Origin: Tubiluchus corallicola
Lineage: Eukaryota; Priapulida; Priapulimorpha; Priapulimorphida; Tubiluchidae
DNA: 64,000 nucleotides
Direction: 5' to 3'
Assembly (NCBI GenBank): GCA_030141605.1
Contig: JAQGDQ010000759.1
Coordinates: 28,501-92,500 of the forward strand
The translations under genes were made by a program, and so were the position numbers. The notes under the pieces are model-generated. The model was not told the origin of the DNA. It did not search any database and saw only the letters and a program-made list of their open reading frames with translations. Position 1 is the first letter of the stretch, and the number at the start of each line of letters is the position of its first letter. This document shows positions 44,446 through 55,300 of the stretch, piece after piece.

Positions 44446-45124
44446 TAAACTATTTCGTTCGTCATTAGCGCAAGTGAAAAAGTGCCGTTTTTATGACAAT
44501 GTAAGCTGCCTCTTTTTCTTGATCAAATATGTAGTACGTATGAGGAAATAACCACTTCTGAAAGATGCTAATTAGAAGGTGCGTCGATAATTAAGTGCTA
44601 GGTAGTAGTGATACTATTACAGCAGAAGTGGTTATACATTGCGTTCATATGTAACCAATGACGTCGTAATGTCTTGGTAAGCCTTTGTTTAGTTCTTGCT
44701 GGCACTGTTCCAAAAGCTGTACATTTTAAAATAAATATTTTTTTTTGTATTAAACCATTTGCGCTTCTTTTTACTGTCATAGTTTACATCTAGTCACTTA
44801 GGTGCTTATTTGCATTTAAAAGATGCAATGCTTTCACTTTTTTACCAAATTTATGCTTCTGCCGTGACAGTTTTATGTCTTGCAGGCTAGTTGCAGCTTA
44901 TTTCCGGCGATTGACCGTTTATTGCAAAAATAATTTATCAGACTAAATTTAGCTTTCTTTCTGCTGGATAGATGGCGCTCTTCAATCAATAACGTGGCAT
45001 GGATACATAACTTGACAGGAAGCTCGTGAGCCAACGTCTGACGACAAAGAAATAGAGAATGTAAAAAAATTGAAGCACCTAAAAGGTTTCTTGTCTTGTT
45101 GCTATGCGATAAAGCCTCACATCG

Positions 45125-45575
45125 GTTAAAAAACTGTATTTCTGTATAATTCTGAGCTCTGGACATTAAAAGCAAATCATAAAGCTGAAATTGATACGTT
45201 TCAAAGGCGAAATTACAGAAACATTTTGGGTATTAGATGGCCAAAGAAAATTTCAAACAAAGTTCTATATGAAAAAAATAAAAGAAAAACCTTGGACAAG
45301 AAAAATAAAAAGACGACGTTTAAGATGGATTGGGCATATGCTTAGACTACCTGATGACGTTCCAGTGAAGATAGCTCTTCAACAAGCCATAGAACCAGCT
45401 AAAAAACCTGCAGGAGGACAGATATTTAGATTTTGCACAGAAAGATTTAAACACTTCAGCATTGATCCTTAGAAATAAATCCACTTGGGGCATTGCAGCG
45501 TGTAGGGAGTCCTGGCATAGAGAGGTGAGCAGAATCATGTCCCTGGACGTGGGATTCATTGAAGAAGAAAAAGAA
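45125..45575 (+). pseudogene. LINE fragment, endonuclease/RT-type C-terminus with frameshifts
   Basis: In one frame: VFLYNSELWTLKANHKAEID, TFQRRNYRNILGIRWPKKIS; after a shift: IKRRRLRWIGHMLRLPDD and the PAKKPAGG motif; after another: STWGIAACRESWHREVSR. These are the hallmarks of LINE ORF2 tails (LLYGSExWTL ... RRxLRxILxIxW ... RRLRWxGHVxRM ... RW...W). At least two frameshifts make it dead. Confidence 0.85.
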
Positions 45576-45782
45576 GAAAGAAAGAAATCGGTTAACAGTG
45601 AAATTTAGGTAACCATCAGCTGAAATTGGGCGAACTTTGATCTGTTTCACAACCTTTAGGCGAACCGTCTATTTAAAAATTTGATGTCATAAACTATGTT
45701 ATAAATGTGTTTTTCTTACAATCTTACAAACAGATGGAACTGTAGATAACTTTTCCAAACAAGCATTTATTAAAAATAATAA

Positions 45783-45835
45783 ATTATTATTATTATTATT
45801 ACTACTACTACTACTATTATTATTGTTATTATTAC
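45783..45835. repeat. (ATT)n/(ACT)n microsatellite
   Basis: ATT units, then ACT units, then ATT again, 3' of the LINE fragment. Confidence 0.9.
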
Positions 45836-48150
45836 CAGCTAAAACACGCTGGGTTGTTTTTTTTGTATCGTGATATTTTTAGTATTGTTTGTTTGAATTT
45901 ACTTTTTTCATTCATTAAGATACATATTTTTAATTAGTACAGCAGTTTATAAATAATTAGTTTAGTTAAAACTTTTTTATTTACAGTGGGATTTACAAAA
46001 CAGACCTTGTCTGATACAGGTATCTCCACGTTTATAAATAATTATAGTCATACAGACTACAGTTGGCCCTATACTAATTATTTTTTTGCTTAGTGCAACA
46101 GAAAATGTAACTACATGTAAGAACAAGTGTGATTGATAGGTGGCGTATACTACTAAAGCTTAGGTCACATGACTAAGGCTGGCTTCGTTTTAAACACTTT
46201 CAGGAAATGCATGTTTGTAAAAATGCGAAGAGAAAACAAATAATTATAGAATGCTAGATTAAATTGCTCGACACCAACAAACGGATAAACATTTTCCGAG
46301 GAGAATAAGAATTTTTTAAAATTGGGCGCTTAAAATATGGCGCCCCTTGAAACTTCATCGCCCTAGGCTATAGCCTAGTTAGCCTATTGGTTAATTCACC
46401 CCTGCCAGCCTATAGGGTAATCCAGGCCTTCAAAATGCAACAACACTTCAAAAGTCAAAGCGGAAATTATATAAATCATTATAAACCTTCCCAGCAAGAT
46501 GCATTTGATTATGAACGATTTATTGTTTTACAAACTCCATAAGTGTGTAAGGTAAAATTAATCTTTATTCTCTTGACGTATAAACAAGGTGAAACAGCTT
46601 GCTTAATGTGCTTGACGGTTTAAATTTGTTGCAAAATGATTGAATTCACTTGTACCAATCTCACCTGTGGCCACGTTAAACTACTTAAGCAATTATTTTC
46701 CTCGTGTTGTGTTGTTATTAATGATAGCCTATAAATTTGATTTGTTCCTATATTTCCTAATGTTTCTGTTGTGAAAACTTACAAGCACGTACAATTAACA
46801 ACTTCTACCCTTCCTGTGTGATCTAACCTTTCTCCCAGTTCTTTTTTTGTTCGCTCATCCATTCTTTTTTCATCGGGTTCACATGACAGTGGGCTTATAG
46901 AAGCCTTTGCTTCTCTAGCCCCACTGCTGTACAATTATTCTTTGAAATATAATTGTGACAATAGACAATACTTAATTATGACAATAGACAATACATTTAT
47001 GACAATTAACACTTCAAATTACCATTAGAGTTACAATTCGCAACAACATTGTGAGAGACTACTACTTCATGATGCCCAAAGTCAAAAAATTCATGTTTGA
47101 GTAGCTTTATTACGTTTTATCTGTAAGAAAAATCATAACAAAATATAACAAACTAATTTGAACCAAAAAAGAAACAAAGAAATTAATAATAAAGTGAGAC
47201 TGAATAATCAAAATAAACTTACATCATGGCTCTACTACTCTTGACAAATAAATGGTTTAACTGAGACAAAACAACAACAACAACAACTTTCTTAGCCAAG
47301 AACAGACTGCCAACAGACCAGGTAAACTAGCTCTGTCAGTAGAGCATGACAGAAAGAAGCCAAGTCAAGACATAGATACGAATGCAGTTAAAGGACAGTA
47401 TAGGGGGGTTTACAGAATGAGAGAACACTGAAGTAGTAAAATAACCTAAAATCCTTCACAAACATAATTCGACTGCTGACTATCTATGTAAGTAAGCCTA
47501 ATTGTGTAGATTTATCAGTACCAGCTGCTGCGTTAGCAAAAGACGTCTTCATTTTGCCAATACGGTGTGTTCATCTTTACTACTACACGTACTTAACCTA
47601 GTAAACTGGAACTGTTAAATAAATTCTTATTTCTTGTGTTGATAATTTGCAGAAACTGTTAATATTGGACTCCTGTCCGCTTTTAACGGAGGCAGGACGG
47701 ATGGCACCGCGGCCCACACGGTGCGCCATGTCCCAATTTTCTCGCGTCATTTTTTGTTCTCACCTCTCTTCTCTCCTTTCCTCTCTTCCCTCTTCTCCTC
47801 CCCTCTCCTACTTTTTCTCATCTCCTGTCTCTTTTTCTTTGTCATTCGCTCCTCTTCCCTTTCCTCGCCTCGCCTCGCCTCTTCCTTCTCTTCCCTGCTG
47901 CTCTTCCTTTTCCTCTCCTCCGCCTTTTCTTTTCCCTTCTGCCCTTTCTTCTTTCCGCTCTTTTCCTCTTCTCCCCTCTCCGCTTCTCTCCTCTTCTCTC
48001 CTTTCCTCCCCACTCTCCTCCCATTCTTTCCACTCCTTTCCTTGTCCTCATATTGTGCAAAACAGTACGATGTTTCTAAATTGAATGTTATTCTCACTAG
48101 CTCTAACAGGCGGGCAAGCATCGTAGTTCCATTCTTTTCGGAATGAAGCC
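45836..48150. other. Intergenic DNA with low-complexity tract
   Basis: Contains a CCTAGGCTATAGCC...TAATCCAG fragment (46365-46425) related to 9625-9786, an ACAACA run near 47268-47286, and the pyrimidine tract below. No gene recognised. Confidence 0.45.
47755..48050. repeat. Pyrimidine (CT-rich) tract
   Basis: About 300 bases almost entirely C and T on +, mainly TCTCCT/TTCC/CTCGCCTCGCCT blocks. Long open frames on both strands are artefacts. It lies about 0.9 kb upstream of the GPCR start; such mirror-like tracts can adopt triplex DNA. Confidence 0.9.
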
Positions 48151-48972
48151 AGCTTATTGCGCGTGCGCAAAGATTTGGTGGTGGACAACGGAGCGCTTTG
48201 AAATATAGAAAACTTAGGCTGCGTGCACACACGTGCGATTAATCAACTGGGATTTGCAGGAAAAAGTATTTCCTCGTGATCCGCATGCATATCCTCCTGG
48301 AGTGGCTCATTTCTTGCAGTGATGTTTTTCTTTGATGGGTGATAAAGGTTTTCGTGATTTATGGGAGAAAACGGTTGCTTTTAACATTTCGACGGTTTTT
48401 ATATGAAGCTTTCAAGCAGTTCCTCTCGTGCGGAACTTCTGTGTAGTTTGGTGTCTTTTAACAAAAACTTCGTGAAGTTTTATGGATTACCGACTGAATA
48501 CTTGAAAGTTACGAAAAACGACTGCAACACCTTCATTTACTTGCTTGCATTTGTTTTCTAATGAACAAGTCACTAAAGGTTTATTTTCGGAAAAGGTTTT
48601 CTAAATTGCTACAAGATCTGCAGACGTAGAGTAGCTTACACGCTTGCAAGCTAGCGGAAGTGAAGACTTAAGTAAAGTAGAAACGTAAATTAGTGACATG
48701 TTATTACGTTGCTGTAAGTGTAAGTGTTATTTATATAAAACTGTATTCGGGATTAGCTAGTAATGATGAATTAGCTATAAAGAAAGCTTCGCTGAACATG
48801 ATAAGTGTGAAGCCTTGTGTAGAGTGTAGAGAGGTTTAACTCTTATGAACCAATTAATGTACCATCAACAGCGACATCTTACTGAAACATCTTTGCTCCT
48901 CAATGCAACTGAAGTAATCTTATAAGGGTTTCTCCAAAACATTATCTCGCTTTCAAATCAGTTAGACAAAGT
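48151..48972 (+). promoter_or_regulatory. Probable GPCR 5' UTR and promoter region
   Basis: No repeat or other gene is recognised between the pyrimidine tract and the ATG. No TATA box stands out. Assignment is by position only. Confidence 0.35.
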
Positions 48973-49367
48973 ATGGATCCATACGTGGAACTGATCACAA
49001 GTGAAGAGGACTATGACATGTTGATGAACCCCTCGACGGTTGAAAACTACGCCATGCACTGTGCTAGACTGAGCGTGTTCTTCGTCACCCTGGTGGTGGG
49101 AGTGGTCAGCAACGCTGTGGTCATCCTCTGCGTGGTCCTCAGCGGCATTCTGGTCATCACATCGAGGAACATCACCAGCAACTTGCTAGCCAATCTGGCC
49201 TTTGCTGACCTGGTTTTCCTGACTTTCGTCCTGCCTCTGACCATCACCCAGAATCTGCCGCCATATTACTGGACGGCCGGCGAGACGTGGTGCAAGTTAC
49301 ACGCATTCATAAAGAATGTCTCTATTTCGGCAGCTGTTTTCAGTCTCACTGTAATTAGCATAGAAAG
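48973..49367 (+). CDS. GPCR exon 1 (N-terminus to TM3)
   Basis: 131 codons plus AG, then donor GTACGA. Read-through gives a stop 13 codons on. GC content and codon use are clearly higher than the surroundings. Confidence 0.93.
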
Positions 49368-52300
49368 GTACGAAATCTATGATATTATGATAAAAACAGA
49401 ACAATAATTCATCATCATCCAGTAAAAACAGTCCCTTAATTAAAACTTCTGAACTTCTTTCTAATTCATTTCTTTTCTCTTTTTCTCTATCTCTGTCTAT
49501 TATTTTATCTTAACTACTCCCTGTTTTTCTATAATTCTCTCTCTTGTAAATTAAGTCGTTTTTTTTCACTTTTCATGGTGGTCTTACAAGCTTTGCTTCT
49601 TGACCACCATGCAGCATCTATTTCTTGTTGACAAACTATTATGTAGTTTAGTAAATATGTTAGTATACTTCTGTTAAATTTTTGTAATTATATTTGGAAT
49701 TTTTCCCTAACTATACCATGCTATAGTATACTAATGTAGTTCTGTTACAATTGTTGTAACTGTATTTCATTTTCCTAGTTATAGCGCGTAATACTTAAAG
49801 ATAATAATGCAAATTGTAAGGTAAAAATACATACTGGAGTGATAATAAATTACAATTACAAAAAAATTAGCTCGTAACTCTTCGTTCAATTAGACGTGTT
49901 TCTAAAAGAGACCCACGTCATCCAGTAGCCAGGTTTCTCCTTCACAGATTTGCCTCGAAGACTCCAAAGAAGCGTGTTAGGGCGTTCTTTTGTACATGAT
50001 GTTCCTCTTCTCCCCCAGTTAAATTTGGGTACATATATGTGTACATGCATATCATTGTATATACAAGTAAGCAATATGGTGCATTGACAGATAATCACAT
50101 AATTCATGTTCATAACTATTTGAAAAAAATTTCACTCTTTAAGGCTCACTCAAAGTCGTAATTACATATTATGTTTTCCTTTCTCAACTTTCAGGTTTAT
50201 TGCTCTTATACCATTGCTATTATTACACCATTTACTTCATCCTTATTTACATTAAGTTATCTACAGAAGCATGCATAACTATAATCATTTTTTCATTTAA
50301 GTAAGGTGAGTGTGTTAATGCCGTATGGTCGTACACTCACCTTGCACTACTCAAATTATTACACCATTTACTTCATCCTTATTTACATTAAGTTATCTAC
50401 AGAAGCATGCATAACTATAATCATTTTTTCATTTAAGTAAGGTGAGTGTGTTAATGACTGTGTGGTCGTACACTCACCTCGCACTACTCAAATTATTACA
50501 CCATTTACTTCATCCTTATTTACATTAAGTTATCTACAGAAGCATGCATAACTATAATCATTTTTTCATTTAAGTAAGGTGAGTGTGTTAATGCCGTATG
50601 GTCGTACACTCACCTCGCACTACTCAAATTATTTTATTTAAAATTTATTAATGTGTTTGTTATTGTATTTTTTGATGTGTGAAATAAAATTCATAGTTCG
50701 CGAACCGTGGGCGACTTCCAAACATGGCCACTTTTGTCCATTCAATTAAATTCAATTTATTTAGTAACTCCTCAAGAATTAACAAAATGCAGTATTAGGA
50801 ATACATGCAATTACGTAACAAAGAAGGGCAGCGAAGAACACGTAGGTTATCTAGCCATTGCAGGAACATCGTGTACTAAAATGTCATGGCTGTGCTTGAT
50901 AGGGGTATAGAAGCAAATTTATAACTCTTTGGAAAGAAAACAAAACGAAGCTGCACGATGATGTGGCTTCTTTTAGAAACACCTCTGCCACGATATAAGA
51001 CTAGATGTAGTTCATTTGGGGAAGTTTGTATGTCGGTACGTCTTTCTGGACGATCCAATATTAAACCGAGCCAACAAAAGTTGAATTTTAATAACTTACA
51101 CTCTAGAGGCAGTTGGTTCAAATCCACTTGTTTATTTTCATTACTTTCAATCTTTTCATATTGCCTTGAATGTGATTAAACTTGGTGTCAGAAGACTGGT
51201 AATCGAAAGTTCGTCAAACTAATAGTTAAAAATCTTGAAATTAGAATGACATTATGTCATTACGGGCGAAAGCGAGTGGTCACAAGTGTGCTTAGAAACT
51301 GAAGTTACGAAAAGCCGAGTCTGGCCAGTAATTCATGGATTTGAATTTTTTGATTTAATATTTTATTTCAAACTTTACAAAGTTCATACACACATCACAA
51401 CTTAATACAAATAATATAATAGATCATGACACACAACAATAACACAAATAACAATTAATGATATAACAAACTACGCCAATGACATCTAATTACAGAAGTA
51501 AAGTTTGCATCACTGTTTAAAATGTTCTTGCATATAACATTTTCACTCTTATTCAGCCTGACGTGCAAACTGTATGCACATTTTCTGTGAATCACATAAA
51601 ATAAATAATATTAAGTCTAGTAGAAATATATCTAGCGCTCGTATCATATGACAAGTTAAACAGCTTCCGTGTTGATACATTATATGCAACCTTAAGTTTG
51701 CTAAGATTGTAAGAATAAAAATGTCTCCAAGTGGACATACAATAAAAAGTAGTGGAGTAAGCATTAAACAATTGTCTCTTCACGTTAACTGAACAGTGAG
51801 TAAATTTCATGAGTAATTTATTTGCTCTACCGTAGTAAATTGAACATTGTCGTAATATATCTAAATCAGGGGTGTCCAACCTTTTTGAACTGAGGGCCAA
51901 GTGTACAACCTTCAAAGTAGTCGCGGGCCGGATTAGCAATTTCACAACCACAAAAAGACAATGAAGCACAAAATACATTTTATGTTACATTTAAGCTAGA
52001 AGAGACAGTCTTGTAAGTTTATGCTTTTGATCAGTTTAATGTGAAATCTGGCACTGCTGTTGTTTACACAAGTAGTCTATGTCTGCTCCAACAGTAGAAG
52101 TCGCAATGCGCAATGAAGCTGCCAAATGTTCGTCTGTAAGCAGAGATCTTGACTTTGATTTCGTGTTTTTCATTCTAGAAAACAGTTGCTCACAACAGTA
52201 GGTGCTTCTTTAGATTCTAAATCATCTCTATTGTTTTCTGATAAAATATAGAGGACTTCGGGGAACACTTAACTGACACAGTTGAACTCATTAAATTTTA

Positions 52301-55300
52301 AACATTTTCCGTTTGACGTATTACACAGCATATGAAGCAAAACCAAATATTTACATTCGACGGTCTACTTATGAAAGTTTGTTCCCTATCAAAAAATTTC
52401 ACTTAAAACCGAAAATGGGTGACATCATGCCACGCAGCAAATATTGTAGCCCTAGCTAAAATGTTGAAGCAGAAAAAAATTCAAAACACACAAGTATCTA
52501 CTGATCTTGAGACTGGCACAAGAGAACTGTGTAGTATGTACACTCGTAACCATGGTTACGCGTACAAACAAAAATGTTGCAAACTGAAAATCATAAACGT
52601 TCACCAACCTGGAGACGCCATTTTGCTGCTCACAACTTCACAATATCTAAACTTTAACGGGAAGAGATAGATCCCACGAAACCACACACTGCACCTATAC
52701 AGCTGAACGGAGAAGATGCAGACAACGAAGATGCAGACAACTGATCAAGGGCCAGGTAGTTGAACAATGTTGTTGGCATCCTTCTGTCTCGGAAGACAAT
52801 GGAGTGTGCGCCAAGAGAGTCAGTTATTGATCACATTGATGGAGCTGCAGCGTCGACTGTGGCTAAGCAGTGTGATCCTTGAACGTCTCCAGTGCGCACG
52901 CCAGGGCAAGGTGTATGGAGATCCTGAGTTGCCCAGACAGCAGGAACCCCCCTCTCTTCCTCCCTGGTGTAGTCCAAAGGAAAGCAGTGCGATACGTTTG
53001 GCACCAGGTTGGCTGCAGGAGCTGCCGAAGTCAGTGAGCATGCTGCACTGGTCCGCCATCGGGGCTCCACTCCTGATTTGGAGGGTTTACTCCTCCACAC
53101 ATGGCCGTTGGGTCACCTGACCTCCTCTGCCCTCTAGCCGTTGGCTGCTTGTGCAGCTCCTCCGCCTAGTGTCGAGATACAGTTGTGGGCATCCCGCAAC
53201 AAGCCTACAGCACCTGGTATTCTTAGGCGGTCACCCATACAAGTACTAACTAGGCCTTACGTTGCTTAACTTTGGTAATCAGACGAGAACCGGTGTTTTC
53301 AACGTGATATGGCCGTAGTCAGTTGAACAATAAGCAACATCGATTTGAACAACCTTACTATAGATCCATAAGTACTCAAACAAATTGTTGAAATGTAGCC
53401 CGTCTGTTTCAGAATCAGATATGCGGTTATGTTGGCGAAAAATTGCACTCAAAAGCTTTTCTGCACAATTTAATATCAGTTTAGATGAAAATACTGTGTT
53501 ACGTAATTCAATTTGTACGTTAAAATCCAGGAGGGTTGAATGTGTACATCACTAAAGCGTGGGTGGAAATTGAAAGAAAAGATTTGCCATTATGTGGAAT
53601 TTCAACTGATCTATTTCGCAATTTTGGGTTGTGTTAAGATGAATGTCTTCAAATGAGCCTAACGCGTGAAATGCAGGTTAAGCTGAAAATATTGATTTCA
53701 TAACTGGAGAAATATTCTTTTGATTTCAAAAATTCTAAAGTCATTTTTCTTTCGAATGAGGGTGTGGTGGCGCGCCACGATTGCTAATTTTTAGCACGCA
53801 ACAAAATTACAAATAGGGTACAATGCTGTATCCCCTTTCAAGCGGGTCTTTTACTAAACACGAGCTGAGACGTCTGAGTCAAAGAAACATTCAAAAACCA
53901 GCCTCCCGCATCTTCACAAACGTTGAGGTTGTACAGCTCGGGTTGTGGAGTTACATAATTAATGACGTTGAAGCAGGTATTTAATTACTGATCTAACATA
54001 GGCTGCTGCGCTCTCAGCCAAGCTTTGACATTGGTGAAAGGGGGGGGGGGCGGAGATTAAATATGGTATTGAAGGAGTTGCTGCAAACTTTTAATACGAG
54101 CGTCATCTACTTCATTTACATTTGTTAGAACACTCGCTTTATCCAAAATACCAGTCGAGTTAACCCTTTCCGTCCCAAATTATTTTTTTAATAAGAAAAA
54201 AAATTTTGGCTTGGTACTTTTGTTCAGTATATCCATCTTGTTTGCACATAATAATTATTTTTTTCTACCTGTGCCCACGTGCTAAATCTAGCCTGTATCC
54301 CACGGGATACATTGGGATTCAATGGAAGCATAAAATGTGCTTCATTTTGCAACTGTTGATAATTTGTTAAAGTATTTAAGACATTTAGTATGCATGCTAT
54401 GCTGATCTGTACAAAGTCGTCTCTAAAGTACTGTACCTTGCGCAGTTTTTTATGCTATGTAGATTTTCTAGTTTGCCATTTTATCACCATTTTTAGTTTA
54501 TTGTTATTGGCTTAAATCAAAATAACTATTTAACAGATCAAATAACTTTATTAATTAATAATTAATAAATTAATTTTATTAATTTTAAAGGCAGAAAATA
54601 ATCTCGTATCCCACGGGATACAACGGGTATGAAAGGGTTATCATCCTGGTTATAGCACGCAATCTGCATTGCTAAGGGTGCATAATGATATAATGTTAAC
54701 TTTGGACAATCACCAGGAACTTATTTTGACTCTTCTGGGTTTATCTTCAGCTTTTGATAGCATAGATCTTGAAATTTTGTTACAGCGGTTAGAACACAGA
54801 TTTGGTATCAAATCAGTAGATTTATCCTGGTTCAGATCGTACATTGTTGATAGATCCCAAAGTGTTTGTATAAATTCCTGGTTTTTTTCTTTTGTCAAAG
54901 ATGATTTTAATGAAATCTGATAAAATTAAGATTAACTAATTAAGTATTAGGCCTTTATTTCCTAATTGTACTTGCTTAAATCGGAGAGTATGCTAAATTT
55001 ATAAACTGTTACTAAACTAAACTATTTTATGTTTACTGCCCATTCATGGACTATCATTATCATAACTCCCAGCTTGGAAACATTGTTGATTTTAAGTTAC
55101 ATACCTAAACCCCAGAGAACTAAAATTTGATACACTGCGTGACTTCTCGTTGCCGTGCTCGTATAACAACGTTGCCGTACACATTACAACTACTCTATTT
55201 TCGCTTTGTTTTTTTCATTTTTTTCTCTGCTTGATTCTTTTCCTACTTATTTATCTTTTACTTCTCTTATGCGATGACCACATCTCAAACTAACTGCATT

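Noticed and set aside
47647-48232. Long open frames on both strands (Ser/Pro/Leu or Glu/Lys/Arg)
   Set aside because: Caused by the pyrimidine-rich tract.
52767-53120. 117-residue frame over the SINE body, and frames on the other strand
   Set aside because: The body is non-coding SINE; the frames are not conserved in the copy at 30592.
53201-53320. Functional 5S rRNA gene
   Set aside because: Substitutions in conserved positions, no terminator, and fused to a SINE body with target duplications.
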